NCBI GenBank assembly: GCA_937868765.1
Contig: CALMNL010000004.1
Coordinates: forward strand, 1,500,749-1,564,748
Source: an uncultured Desulfatitalea sp.
GTDB taxonomy: Bacteria > Desulfobacterota > Desulfobacteria > Desulfobacterales > Desulfosarcinaceae
DNA length: 64,000 bases
Direction: 5' to 3'
Within the stretch, counting starts at the first letter, position 1. The number at the start of each line of letters is the position of its first letter. Made by a program: the position numbers and the translations under genes. The notes beneath the pieces were generated by a model that was not told the DNA's origin, did not search any database, and saw only the letters and a list, made by a program, of their open reading frames with translations. Shown here one piece after another: positions 26,086-36,000 of this stretch.

Positions 26086-26703
26086 TCATTTGACCGAGCG
26101 CGGCGGATAGAAATCGGGGTAGAGCGTCTGGGCACACTCCGGGCAGATACCGTGGGAGAAGTCGGCCTCCGAATGGGTGTGAATGTAGTGTTCGATGGGC
26201 TGCCACCGGTTGTTTTCGTCCCGGATTTTTTTGCAGGAGGCGCAAATCGGCAGCAGGCCGCTGAGCCGCTTGACTTCCGTCAGCGCTTTTTCCAGCTGAC
26301 CGATCAGGTTCTCCCGCTCTTTGGCCGCCTGGTATTTGACCAGGGCGATCTCGATGGTGTAGCGCAACTCGGCATTGTCATAAGGCTTAAGAATATAGCC
26401 GTAGGCATTGGCTTTGACGGCCCGGTCCAGCATGGAGTGGTCGCTTAAGCAAGTGATGAAGACCACGGGCACATCCACCTGGTTATGAATCAATTCGGCG
26501 GCTTCCACGCCGTTCATATCCCCTTCCAGCAGTATGTCCATCAACACCAGATCGGGGCGGTGCTCCACAGCACCCCGCACGGCGGCAGGTCCGCTGCGCG
26601 CGATATCACACACATCGTGGCCGAACGACGCCAGCCGCGCTTCCAATACGGTGGCCACATGGGCATCGTCTTCGACCACGAGAATTTTTGCCGCTGAGCT
26701 CAT
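26086..26703 (-). CDS. Response regulator with C-terminal zinc-finger-like domain
   Basis: A 205-residue protein. The receiver domain (1-125) has the acidic pair EDD (11-13), phospho-acceptor D56 in DLVLMDILL, the T in ITCLSD and K in LKPYDN. A helical linker follows (KERENLIGQLEKALTEVKRL), then a cysteine-rich tail, LPICASCKKIRDENN to GICPECAQ. This CxxC...CxxC tail is seen on many desulfobacterial signalling proteins and has no known function. There is no DNA-binding domain. No cognate kinase gene is adjacent. AAGGGGA lies before the ATG. Confidence 0.88.
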   Translation of the reverse strand: MSSAAKILVVEDDAHVATVLEARLASFGHDVCDIARSGPAAVRGAVEHRPDLVLMDILLEGDMNGVEAAELIHNQVDVPVVFITCLSDHSMLDRAVKANAYGYILKPYDNAELRYTIEIALVKYQAAKERENLIGQLEKALTEVKRLSGLLPICASCKKIRDENNRWQPIEHYIHTHSEADFSHGICPECAQTLYPDFYPPRSVK

Positions 26704-27089
26704 AAAAAATCCCCTTTCGCCAGGTTCATCAGGAGCACCGCCGAACCAGCCGGTGTTCCCAAGGGGTTGCTGTGCATGCAGCCGGTTGTCCGCCCCGTTG
26801 CAAAACCGGTGGCGTTGGAGAGCCGGCGCGTTGAATCCTGCCTGTACTTTAGTGAACAGGTGTCACTTTTTAGACACCCGGCGCGGGGGTTCGCAGATCA
26901 TCCTCAGTGGGGCGGAATTCAGGGTAATTGATACGATCCGGTACAATTTCAATTTGTTATGCGCTGGTACAACCACCGCGCGGCCATTTGGGCGGCCCTG
27001 ATGAAATCCGGCCCTCTATGGCTGCAGTATAGTTTAGCAATAGTCTTGCCAGGTTTGGGAAATGAGGAATGAGACCTGCATGGCGGGCT
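26704..27089 (-). other. Intergenic stretch with inverted repeat and sigma54-like site
   Basis: 386 bases without a recognisable gene between two minus-strand genes. It holds the short inverted repeat GGTGTC (26859-26864) and GACACC (26873-26878), and a minus-strand sigma54-like element at 27036-27051. Confidence 0.5.
27036..27051 (-). promoter_or_regulatory. Sigma54-like promoter element, minus strand
   Basis: Read on the minus strand the sequence is TGGCAAG-ACTA-TTGCT. It matches the consensus TGGCACG-N4-TTGCW at all positions but one, with the required 10-base spacing between GG and GC. The first gene downstream is the response regulator, with a leader of about 320 bases, which is long and weakens the case. 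Confidence 0.4.
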
Positions 27090-27941
27090 TCAATCCTCCT
27101 GATGAAAGCGCTTGATGATGTAGCCGCCCGATTTTTCGTCCGGTTCGAGTTCCATCAGGTCGCGGGCCGCCGCTTCTTCCAGAAGCTTGTTGAACGAGCG
27201 GAAACCATAATAGGACTCGTTGAAGCCGGGGCGCCGGCGCTTTAGGGTCTGCTTGACCATGGAGCCCCAGATCTTTTCCTCGGACCCGCGCTCTTCGGCC
27301 AGGGCCTCCAGGGTTTCCATGATCAAGTCGAGGGCCTCCTGGGTCCGTTCTTCGGGATCCTTTTCTGCAGAGGTCGCGGCCGCATTGGCGGGGGCGGCGG
27401 TCTGGGCCGCCGGCTTGGCGCCCTGGCGGGTGGTTTTGCGGGTGGCCTTCTTGCGTGCTTTTTTCTTGCGCACCAGATCGTCATAATAGATGAACTCGTC
27501 GCAGTTGGCGATGAGCAGATCCGAACTGGAGTTCTTGACCCCCACGCCGATGACGATCTTGTTGTTTTCCCGCAACTTGCTCACCAGAGGGGAAAAATCG
27601 GAGTCGCCGCTGACGATCACGAAGGTATCCACGTGGGATTTGGTGTAACACAGATCGAGGGCGTCGACCACCATGCGGATATCGGCGGAGTTTTTTCCCG
27701 ACTGGCGCACATGGGGAATTTCGATGAGTTCGAAGGCCGCCTCGTGCATCACGGCCTTGAACTCCTTATAGCGCTCCCAGTCGCAGTACGCCTTTTTGAC
27801 CACGATGCTGCCCTTGAGCAGCAACCGTTCGAGCACCTTGTCGATGTCGAAGGCATCGTAGCGGGCGTCGCGCACCCCCAGGGCCACGTTTTCGAAGTCG
27901 CAAAACACGGCCAGATTCTCGGTTTCGGTGGTCTTGCCCAT
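27090..27941 (-). CDS. NYN-domain (PIN-like) protein with C-terminal LOTUS/OST-HTH domain
   Basis: A 283-residue protein. Residues 8-150 form a NYN/PIN-like nuclease fold with acidic motifs FCDFENVA (D15), SADIRMVVDALD and VSGDSDFSPLV, which would bind metal. A basic Lys/Ala-rich linker (about 160-200) leads to a winged-helix OST-HTH/LOTUS domain (about 210-280: RGFNESYYGFRSFNKLLEEA-like). The family is linked to RNA binding and cleavage. AGGAG lies six bases before the ATG. It sits just downstream of the esterase gene on the same strand. Confidence 0.87.
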   Translation of the reverse strand: MGKTTETENLAVFCDFENVALGVRDARYDAFDIDKVLERLLLKGSIVVKKAYCDWERYKEFKAVMHEAAFELIEIPHVRQSGKNSADIRMVVDALDLCYTKSHVDTFVIVSGDSDFSPLVSKLRENNKIVIGVGVKNSSSDLLIANCDEFIYYDDLVRKKKARKKATRKTTRQGAKPAAQTAAPANAAATSAEKDPEERTQEALDLIMETLEALAEERGSEEKIWGSMVKQTLKRRRPGFNESYYGFRSFNKLLEEAAARDLMELEPDEKSGGYIIKRFHQED

Positions 27942-27980
27942 GAGGTCTCCTGTTGAAGGGAAGGGTAATTGTCTTCGTGG

Positions 27981-28733
27981 CTAGGGATACAGCCGGCCTA
28001 AGAAGTAGTTCATCTGCTTGTACCACCAGGGCCAGTCGTGGTTGACGTCATGTCCCCAGATGTCGATCCAGGCCGGAATGTGCTTCTCCTGGCAGATGAC
28101 CGCCAGGTTACGCGTGTCGGCCAGCGCCTCCTCGTCCCAGGCCCCTTGTCCGGCGCAGACGATGATCGTGCGCCGGGCATATTGTTCTAAATACCACGGG
28201 TCGGACAAATTGGCCAGATAGGTCAGGGGCGAATTGAAATAGACGTCGGCGAGGCCGTTGCCGCCGTCCAGGCCGAACTCCGAGCGGTCGAGGCGGTAGA
28301 GACCGCTCAGGGCGATGGTGCCCTGGAAAAGGTCGGGGTGCTTGAAGAAGAAGTTGAGGGCATGGTAGGCGCCCATGCTGCAACCGTTGGTCATGGGCCG
28401 TACCGCCGGCTGGCGGCAGTGATCGCGCATGAACGGCACCACTTCATCGCACACGTATCGGTCGTAGGTTTCGTGGCGCGCATTGCGCACGGCCGGCGGC
28501 ACGCCGAAGTCATACCAGGACTCGCTGTCCACGCTGTCCACGCAGAAGAGTTTGATACGGCCGCCGTCGATGTAAGGGGCGATGGCCGCGATCATCCCCA
28601 GTCCCTCGTAATCGTAATAGCGCCCCCGGGAGCAGGGAAAGACGATGAACGGATCGCCCCAGTGGCCGTAGACCTTCAAAGCCATCTCGCGTCCCAGGGC
28701 CGGGCTGTGCCAGCGGTGTTCTTCGATCAGCAT
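27981..28733 (-). CDS. Alpha/beta-hydrolase fold esterase (esterase D-like)
   Basis: A 250-residue protein of the putative esterase family. The nucleophile elbow GCSMGAYHAL has S119. FKHPDLFQGTIALSGLYRL follows, and the C-terminal WGHDVNHDWPWWYKQMNYFL supplies the probable catalytic histidine, with an Asp in between. There is no signal peptide. It lies downstream of an ATP-grasp ligase gene with 104 bases between them. That neighbour suggests it acts on a peptide- or amide-type product, or releases it as an ester. This is inference from context only. Confidence 0.8.
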   Translation of the reverse strand: MLIEEHRWHSPALGREMALKVYGHWGDPFIVFPCSRGRYYDYEGLGMIAAIAPYIDGGRIKLFCVDSVDSESWYDFGVPPAVRNARHETYDRYVCDEVVPFMRDHCRQPAVRPMTNGCSMGAYHALNFFFKHPDLFQGTIALSGLYRLDRSEFGLDGGNGLADVYFNSPLTYLANLSDPWYLEQYARRTIIVCAGQGAWDEEALADTRNLAVICQEKHIPAWIDIWGHDVNHDWPWWYKQMNYFLGRLYP

Positions 28734-28744
28734 ATGTTCTTTAT

Positions 28745-28832
28745 GGTTTTAAGTTTTAGGTCTTTGGTTTTAAGTTGAGGTTGAAAATCTATCAGATGGC
28801 ATGCCGCCACCTAACACCTAAAACTTAAAACC
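28745..28832 (-). repeat. 17-bp perfect inverted repeat between esterase and ATP-grasp genes
   Basis: The arm at 28745-28761 (GGTTTTAAGTTTTAGGT) is exactly complementary to 28816-28832, with a 54-base loop. Inside the loop a second near-copy of the first arm begins at 28766. The sequence is AT-rich, unlike its neighbours. It would fold in the mRNA of both genes. It resembles small dispersed repeats in related genomes, but I cannot test that here. Confidence 0.8.
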
Positions 28833-28837
28833 CACAT

Positions 28838-29998
28838 TTATTTTGTTTCATGAATGAACGCCGTAATCTCTTCGATCCGCGCGATCTCCGGTGACCGGAA
28901 GATATAGCCGATGTCGCCCAGCGCGCTGCTGAACACCCCGGGCACGCTGGCCACCTGGACGATGCTGTCACCGTACCGTCGCAGGACCTCTTCGTGCCCG
29001 AAGCGGTAGGGGATGCCGTGTTTGCGGCTGGCGTAGCAGCAGTGATACTTGCGCGTGTAGTTCAAGCCGGCATCGCCGTTGACCAACAGGTGGGCCCAGG
29101 CCCGGTAGATGTCGATGTCGCAGGCGTAGTTGAACATGTCGGTCGTATAGCCGCCGGGCGGCCGCATGTTGACTTCCAGAGCCACGTACTGCTCCGGTCC
29201 GGTCTGGAAGAACTCCATATGGAAAAATCGCTCGCGGACATCGAAGATCTGCACGCATCGTCGGCCCAATGATTCCAGGGCCGGCGGCACCACGCGCAGG
29301 GAGTGGTAGCTGACATGGCGTGCTTCGTTGACCGTTTCCATGATGCCCTGGCTGTAAACGTGCGCCGTGTAGAAGACAATTCGTCCTTCCCGGTCGGTCA
29401 GACCGTCAAACGAGCAGATGCCGCCGTGGACGAACCCCTCCATGATGTAGGGCACCGGCGGCTTGTCCTGGAAGAAGGCGGCCAGATCCAGGTCGTTGTC
29501 CAAACGGTATGTGTTGAGGGCCCCCACGCCGGCGTCGGGCTTGGCCACCACGGGGTAGCCGGTTTCGGCGATCAGCGCCCGGGCCTCGTCCCGCGTGTGC
29601 ACCACGCGGCCCGGCGCCACAGCCGCGCCGGCTGCGCGGAACTTCTCCTTCATCATCGATTTGCGCCGGATGTGGCCGATGGTGCCGCCCCGGACGCCGA
29701 AGATATTGAAGTCGTCCCGCAACCGGGCTTCGGTCTCGAGCCAGTACTCGTTGAGCGAATCGAGCCGCTCCAGCTTGCCGTAGCGGTGGGTGAAGTAGCC
29801 GCAGGCGCGCACCAGCTGGTCGTAAGAATGCATGTCGTCCACGCGGTAGTATTCGGTCAGCGCGTGGCGCACCTCGGGCGCCAGCTGGTCGTAGGGCGCG
29901 TCGGCGATGCCCAGTACGTTGGCGCCGGCCTCTTTCAAATGCCGGCAGAACTGATGGTACTGGGGTGGAAAATGGGGCGACAGGTAAACGACGTTCAT
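28838..29998 (-). CDS. ATP-grasp ligase (carbamoyl-phosphate-synthase/PurK-like)
   Basis: A 386-residue ATP-grasp enzyme. The preATP domain starts MNVVYLSPHFPP. The ATP-grasp core includes KSMMKEKFRAAGAAVAPG, YPVVAKPDAGVGALNTYRL, and the metal-binding VALEVNMRPPGGYTTDMFNYA. Such enzymes join a carboxylate to an amine or thiol through an acylphosphate. GAGGAT lies before the ATG. The next gene on the strand is an esterase. The substrate pair is unknown; formation of a dipeptide or an amide-linked compound is plausible. Confidence 0.85.
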   Translation of the reverse strand: MNVVYLSPHFPPQYHQFCRHLKEAGANVLGIADAPYDQLAPEVRHALTEYYRVDDMHSYDQLVRACGYFTHRYGKLERLDSLNEYWLETEARLRDDFNIFGVRGGTIGHIRRKSMMKEKFRAAGAAVAPGRVVHTRDEARALIAETGYPVVAKPDAGVGALNTYRLDNDLDLAAFFQDKPPVPYIMEGFVHGGICSFDGLTDREGRIVFYTAHVYSQGIMETVNEARHVSYHSLRVVPPALESLGRRCVQIFDVRERFFHMEFFQTGPEQYVALEVNMRPPGGYTTDMFNYACDIDIYRAWAHLLVNGDAGLNYTRKYHCCYASRKHGIPYRFGHEEVLRRYGDSIVQVASVPGVFSSALGDIGYIFRSPEIARIEEITAFIHETK

Positions 29999-30118
29999 GG
30001 CGATATCCTCAAACGTGGTATTCGACCGGTTTGCGGCGTGGCGGATCCGGCGCCCGCAACCGACGATCCCAAAGATGCGGCCCTTCCATCGCCCCTTTCC
30101 GGCGGATGGAGGGCAGGC

Positions 30119-30622
30119 CTATTCGGCCGAGGCCACCACCGAAGCCTTGACGATTACCACCGGCTCTTTGGGCACGTCGTCGTGCATGCCGCTGCGGCCC
30201 GTGGCGACGGCCTTGATCTTGTTGACCACGCCTTGGCCTTTGGCCACTTTGCCGAACACCGCGTAACCCCATCCCTGTGGATTCTTGGCTTTGAAATTGA
30301 GAAAATCATTCTTCTTCACGTTGATGAAAAACTGGGCGGTGGCGCTGTGGGGGTCCGAGGTGCGGGCCATGGCCACAGTGTAGGTATCATTCTTCAAACC
30401 GTTGTCGGCCTCGTTCTCGATGGGCGCGCCGGTCTGCTTCTCCCGCATGTCGGCGGTCATGCCGCCCCCCTGGATCATGAAGCCGTCGATCACCCGGTGA
30501 AAGATGGTGCCGTCGTAATGCCCGGCATTCACATACCCCAGAAAGTTGGCCACCGTCTTGGGGGCCTTGGCCTCGTCCAGTTCCAAAAAGATGTCGCCCA
30601 TGCTGGTTTCCAGTTTGACCAC
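30119..30622 (-). CDS. ppiB: Peptidyl-prolyl cis-trans isomerase, cyclophilin type
   Basis: A 167-residue cytoplasmic cyclophilin that speeds proline isomerisation. Active-site features are [14 protein letters not shown] (about 41-54), [16 protein letters not shown] and YAVFGKV. It starts at GTG 30622 with AAAGGAG seven bases upstream. There is no signal peptide, so it matches PpiB rather than PpiA. It is one of the better supported housekeeping genes of this region, and it is divergent from ilvE. Confidence 0.92.
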   Translation of the reverse strand: MVKLETSMGDIFLELDEAKAPKTVANFLGYVNAGHYDGTIFHRVIDGFMIQGGGMTADMREKQTGAPIENEADNGLKNDTYTVAMARTSDPHSATAQFFINVKKNDFLNFKAKNPQGWGYAVFGKVAKGQGVVNKIKAVATGRSGMHDDVPKEPVVIVKASVVASAE

Positions 30623-30982
30623 GATAGACTCCTTTCACGAGCACGGCGGCGCGTTCCCGCCATGCCATTCAAATTCAAATCGCCTCCTACATCCGAGAGG
30701 CTTCCGGCCACGGGCCGGACACATGATTTGCCCTTATACATGAAACCGCCCCTGATTGCTACAATCAGAGCGGCCGATGCGCATCCCCTGCGCAGCCGAC
30801 CGTGCCAGGCAATACGCAGGTAATATAAAGGTCCCCGATCGGGCGCGAAGCCTTTGAATATAGGTTGCGGGCTTGCATGGGACCGCCGGTGGTGTTATGG
30901 TTTTGCTCACTTGTGCCCGCCGATCGCCACAGCGGACAAAATCCTCAAAATATCGAAGCCTTTGAAGGTCCAGGAGAATCGC
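30623..30982 (+). other. Divergent intergenic region between ppiB and ilvE
   Basis: 360 bases without a gene. It contains the hairpin-forming palindrome CTGATTG-CTA-CAATCAG (30752-30768), whose flanks CCGC and GCGG extend the stem. A weak + strand promoter is TTGCAT (30873-30878), 17 bases, TATGGT (30896-30901), placed about 80 bases before ilvE. Confidence 0.4.
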
Positions 30983-32047
30983 ATGCAGTTGACCATCACC
31001 CAGAGCAAGATGTTGAAACCCAAGCCGGACGAGACCAAACTCGGCTTCGGCACAGTGTTCACCGATCACATGTTCAATATGGATTACAATCCGCAAAAAG
31101 GGTGGCACAATCCGCGTATCGAACCCTATGCCCCGCTGGTCCTGGAGCCGTCCACCATGGTCCTGCACTACGGCCAGGGGATATTCGAGGGGCTCAAGGC
31201 CTATCGCACGGCCCAGGGAAAGATCCAGCTGTTTCGGCCCCGGGAGAACTTCAAGCGCTTGAACTATTCGGCGACCAAGCTGTGCATTCCGAATTTCGAC
31301 GAAGGCTTCGCCCTCGAAGCGCTCAAGGCGTTGCTGCGGCTGGAAAAGGGGTGGGTGCCCAGCGCGCCCGGCACTTCGCTGTACATTCGCCCGACGATCA
31401 TCGCCACCGATCCGTTCCTGGGGGTGCGCGCCTCCCACACCTACCGTTTTTTCATCATCCTGTGCCCGGTGGGAGCATACTATCCCGAAGGGTTCAATCC
31501 GGTGAAGATCATGGTGACCCGTGAACATGTGCGCGCCGTGCGCGGCGGCATCGGCGACACCAAGACCATGGGCAATTACGCGGCCAGCTTGTTGGCCGGC
31601 GAAAAGGCGCACCAGGCGGGCTACACCCAGGTGTTGTGGCTGGACGGCGTGGAGCAGAAGTATGTGGAAGAGGTGGGTTCCATGAACATCCACTTCGTCA
31701 TCGACAACCAGATCGTGACCCCCATGCTTAACGGCAGCATCCTCTCGGGCGTCACCCGCGATTCGGTGCTGGCCCTGGCCCGGCATTGGGGCATGGCCGC
31801 CAGCGAGCGCAAAATCAGCATCGATGAAGTCTTCGCAGCGTACGAGAGCGGGCGGCTGTCGGAAGTGTTCGGCTCTGGCACGGCGGCGGTGATCTCTCCG
31901 GTGGGCGAGCTCAAATACGAAGACAAGCGCATCGCCATCGGCCAGGGCAAGGTGGGACCGGTGGCCCAGCGGCTGTTCGATACCATCATGGACATCCAGT
32001 ACGGCCGGGCGGAGGATCCGCTGGGCTGGATCGAGGCGGTGGAGTAA
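30983..32047 (+). CDS. ilvE: Branched-chain amino-acid aminotransferase
   Basis: A 354-residue fold-type IV PLP enzyme making leucine, isoleucine and valine from their 2-oxo acids. ATG 30983 has AGGAG eight bases upstream; the longer open frame has no ribosome site. Motifs include HYGQGIFEGLKAYRT, YIRPTIIATDP, GDTKTMGNYAAS with the PLP lysine near 194, and GTAAVISPVG. Its length fits the BCAT2-like group (about 350 residues), longer than E. coli IlvE. galU follows 60 bases later. Confidence 0.95.
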   Translation: MQLTITQSKMLKPKPDETKLGFGTVFTDHMFNMDYNPQKGWHNPRIEPYAPLVLEPSTMVLHYGQGIFEGLKAYRTAQGKIQLFRPRENFKRLNYSATKLCIPNFDEGFALEALKALLRLEKGWVPSAPGTSLYIRPTIIATDPFLGVRASHTYRFFIILCPVGAYYPEGFNPVKIMVTREHVRAVRGGIGDTKTMGNYAASLLAGEKAHQAGYTQVLWLDGVEQKYVEEVGSMNIHFVIDNQIVTPMLNGSILSGVTRDSVLALARHWGMAASERKISIDEVFAAYESGRLSEVFGSGTAAVISPVGELKYEDKRIAIGQGKVGPVAQRLFDTIMDIQYGRAEDPLGWIEAVE

Positions 32048-32107
32048 AGGTCAGACAGAAAGTTGAATCGGCTGTAAACGCCAGTATCCAAAGAAAAGGA
32101 GCGTTTC

Positions 32108-32974
32108 ATGCAAGTTCGCAAAGCGGTCTTTCCGGTGGCCGGTCTCGGCACCCGGTTCCTGCCGGCGACCAAAGCCATGCCCAAAGAGATGCTGACGGTG
32201 GTGGACAAACCTTTGATCCAGTATGCCGTGGAAGAAGCCCTTTCCTCGGGGATCACCGAGATCATATTCGTCACCGGCCGCAGCAAGCAGGCCATCGAAG
32301 ATCATTTCGACCACTTTTGCGAACTGGAGCAGACCCTGATGGCCCGCAGCAAAAACGCCCTGCTGCGGGAGATCAACCACCTGGTGCCGGAATCGGGCAC
32401 TTTTATCTACACCCGCCAGAACGAGCCGCTGGGGTTGGGGCACGCCATCTGGTGCGCCCGCAAAATAGTGGGCAACGAGCCTTTTGCCGTGTTGCTGGCC
32501 GACGATCTGATCAAATCGGAAAAGCCGGTCATCGGGCAGATGATCGAGCAGTTCAACCGCCTGAATGCTTCCATCGTGTGCGTGGAAGAGGTGGATCGCA
32601 GCGCCACCGCCAGCTATGGTATCCTGGACGCCGATATGCCCAAGGATCGACTCACCAAAGTGCGCGGCCTGGTGGAAAAGCCCCAACCCGACCAGGCGCC
32701 TTCGAACCTGGCCATCATCGGTCGCTATGTTCTGACCCCTGAAATCTTCGACATCCTGGAACTCAAGGAGACCGGCGCCGGCGGCGAGATCCAGATCACC
32801 GACGCCATGGCCCGGCTGCTCGACCAGCAGGCGCTGTACGGCTATCGCTACCAAGGCACCCGCTTCGATTGCGGCAGCAAGGTCGGTTTCCAGATGGCCA
32901 ACATCGCCTTTGCCCTGGAACGGCCCGATATGCGCGTGCGATTGCTGCCTTTTCTCCAGCAGCTCTGCAAATGA
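32108..32974 (+). CDS. galU: UTP-glucose-1-phosphate uridylyltransferase
   Basis: A 288-residue nucleotidyltransferase that makes UDP-glucose. The N-terminal signature AVFPVAGLGTRFLPATKAMPKEMLTVVDKP, the LADD metal site at about residue 131 and the LVEKPQ segment are standard for GalU. AAGGAG lies before the ATG. It directly precedes the glycogen island. UDP-glucose could feed both the surface polysaccharide and, unusually, glycogen synthesis, since no glgC is present in the window. Confidence 0.95.
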   Translation: MQVRKAVFPVAGLGTRFLPATKAMPKEMLTVVDKPLIQYAVEEALSSGITEIIFVTGRSKQAIEDHFDHFCELEQTLMARSKNALLREINHLVPESGTFIYTRQNEPLGLGHAIWCARKIVGNEPFAVLLADDLIKSEKPVIGQMIEQFNRLNASIVCVEEVDRSATASYGILDADMPKDRLTKVRGLVEKPQPDQAPSNLAIIGRYVLTPEIFDILELKETGAGGEIQITDAMARLLDQQALYGYRYQGTRFDCGSKVGFQMANIAFALERPDMRVRLLPFLQQLCK

Positions 32975-33009
32975 TCGCAGCGATAATGCGTTAGTCCCAC
33001 GGAGTATCC

Positions 33010-36000
33010 ATGTCCGCAAAGGCAGCGAGGCGCGATTCTCTCTTCCAGGAACCCGGCCCCGGACAGCATCTGCTTCGTTTCAAAGGCGACGTGGCGGTGT
33101 TTCGGCTGCGGGTGGGCCCCGACCGAAGCGGCCAGGCCTATGTGCGCACCAATCTCGGCCGTGGCCGGATCATCCGCCGGGAGATCATCCGCAGTGTGGA
33201 GCTCAACGAAGCGCCTCTGGCCCGGGATTGGTTCGACATCCCCATGGCATGCACCGAACCGGGCCTTTTCGAGGCGCGGCTGGCCCTGAACGAGGTGGGG
33301 CATTTCGAAGCCAAGTGCCTCTTCATGCCCGAGGGAGCGGCCGATCCGCTCTGGCCCGAAGGCCCCAACACCGCCATCAACGTTGAGCCGGCCGACACCG
33401 TTTGCGGCAATATCGTCTACAACGCCTTCGTGCGCCAGTTCGGCCCGCACAAGAACTGCCCCCGCAGCGACGGCTCGGCCACGGCCGAATGCATCAAGCA
33501 GCTGGATGGCGTCGGCTTCACGGTGATTCCACCTTCGGGCACCTTCCGCGACCTGATCGCCGAACTGGATTTCATCATGGGTCGCCTGGGTTGTCGGCTG
33601 CTGCAACTGCTGCCCATCCATCCCACGCCCACCACTTACGCCCGCATGGGGCGTTTCGGCAGTCCCTACGCCGCGCTGAGTTTTACCGCCGTGGACCCGG
33701 CCCTGGCGGTTTTTGACCCCAAGGCCACCCCCCTGGAGCAGTTCATCGAGCTGGTGGACGCCGTGCACGCCCGGGGCGGCAAGGTGATCATCGACATCGC
33801 CATCAACCACACCGGCTGGGCGGCCAGCCTGCACGAAACCCATCCCCAGTGGTTGGCCCGCAAGGAGAACGGCGAGATCGAGAACCCCGGGGCCTGGGGC
33901 GTGGTGTGGGCCGACCTCACCCGCCTGGACTACCGCCACAAAGAGATGTGGACCTATATGGCCGACGTCTTTCTCACCTGGTGCCGCCGGGGGGTGGACG
34001 GCTTCCGCTGCGACGCCGGATACATGATCCCCATGCCGGCCTGGCAGTATATCATCGCCAAGGTGCGCGACCAGTTTCCCGACACCCTCTTTCTGCTCGA
34101 GGGATTGGGGGGCAAGATCTCGGTGACCCGTGACCTGCTCAACCGGGGCAATTTCAACTGGGCCTACTCGGAACTCTTTCAGAACTACGACCGGAGCCAG
34201 ATCGAGTGGTACCTGAGCGAGGCCAACGAGATCAGCACCGCCGAAGGGATCGCCATCCACTTCGCCGAGACCCACGACAACAATCGCCTGGCGGCCACCT
34301 CGGCGCTCTACGCCCGCATGCGCACCGCTCTGTGCGCGCTGCTGGCGCCCCATGGCGCCTTCGGTTTCGCCAACGGCGTGGAGTGGCTGGCCACCGAAAA
34401 AATCAACGTGCACGATGCCTGCGCCCTGAACTGGGGCGCGGCGGACAACCAGGTGGATGCCATCGCCCACCTGTGCCGGCTGCTCAAGACCCATCCGGCC
34501 TTCGGCGCCGGCGTGACCCTGCGCCTCATCGCCCAGGGCGAGGGCAATTTCGTGGCGCTGGCGCGGCACCATGAAGCCAGCGGCCGGGGGGTTCTGGTGC
34601 TGGTCAACCTGGACGTCGCGCATGCGGTCAATACGGGCTGGGACGCCCGTTTTATCGATTTCCTCAAGGCGCCGCTGGTGGACCTTATCGGCGGCCAGCA
34701 GGTTTCCTCTCGTCTAGGCAAACGCATCGGCCATCTGCAACTGGCCCCCGGGCAGGCGGTGTGCCTGGCCAACGCCGACGATCCCTGGCTGGCGGAAACC
34801 CACCGGGATGCGTCGGCCGCGCCGCCCCAGGCGGTCCGCCAGCGGCTCAGGGCCAAGGCCCTGGAGATTGCCGCAATGTTCCATGCGCAGGGGCCACTGG
34901 AAGCGCCCGACCAGGCGGCTCTGGCACTCCAGGCCGACCCCGAAGGGTTTTGCCGGGATCTGAACCCAGACGGGGAGGCGGCCCAAGTGATCTTCTGGGA
35001 ATTTCCCCAGGACCTGCGGCGCCAGGTGATGGTGCCGCCCGGATTTTTGCTGATGGTGCGCGCGCCCCAGGCCTTTCGGGTGAGGATCAGCCAGGCTGGG
35101 CAGGTCCTGGCTGCCGAAGCGAGTCTGTCCGATGCCCAGGGCCGTCCGTTCGCGCTGCTCGGCCCTCTGGCGCCGCCCGAAGTGCACACCCTGCATGACC
35201 TCGAGCTCACCATTTTCGAGCCGCCCCAACCCAGGCATTGCAAATCCCAATTGCTGTACCTCGAGGACGGCTCCCGGGCCCGGGTGCGCATGGCCTTTAC
35301 CCGCAACGAGTGCCACCGCCTGCCCTTGCGGGTGCTGGGCAGCAACGGCCGCGGCGCCGCCATGCGGGTGCACGCCGACGGTGGGCTGGAAAGCCGCTAT
35401 GACGCCCTGCTGGCGGCCAACCTGAATCCCGATTTCCCGGAAGACCGCCACATCATGCTCGCCCGCCTGCGCGCCTGGGTGGTTTATCAGGGTTACTCCC
35501 AGGCGGTGGCCCCCGAGGCGCTGGAGGAGTTCGGCTTCGACTACCGCGGCGGCGCCTGGTGGCGCTACCAGATGCTGGCCGGCCAGGGTGAGCATATCGT
35601 CCTGCGCATGCGCGCCATGATGCCGGCCGAGCCGGCCAACACCGTCCTGATCCAGGTGGAACGGCTGCGTTGCCTCAGCGGCAAGGACGAACTGGCCGAC
35701 GATCAGGCCGTGACCCTCATCATCCGGCCCGATGTGGAGGACCGCAATTTCCACCATGTCACCAAGGCCTTCACCGGGCCCGAACATCAATGGCCGGCGG
35801 CGGTCACCGCCCTGGAAAAAGGCTTCCGGTTCACTCCGGCCCCGGAACGCAACCTCTGGATGCAGGTGGACAACGGCCGGTTCTTTAGCGCCCCCGAATG
35901 GTACTACATGGTGCACCGGCCCCTGGAGGCCCAGCGCGGACTGGACCCCGATTCGGACCTCTTCGGACCAGGCTACTTCTCCTGCCGGTTGAAGGGCGGC

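Noticed and set aside
32848-34623. 591-codon minus-strand open frame opposite the debranching enzyme
   Set aside because: Same GC-bias artefact; the forward product has catalytic motifs over its whole length.
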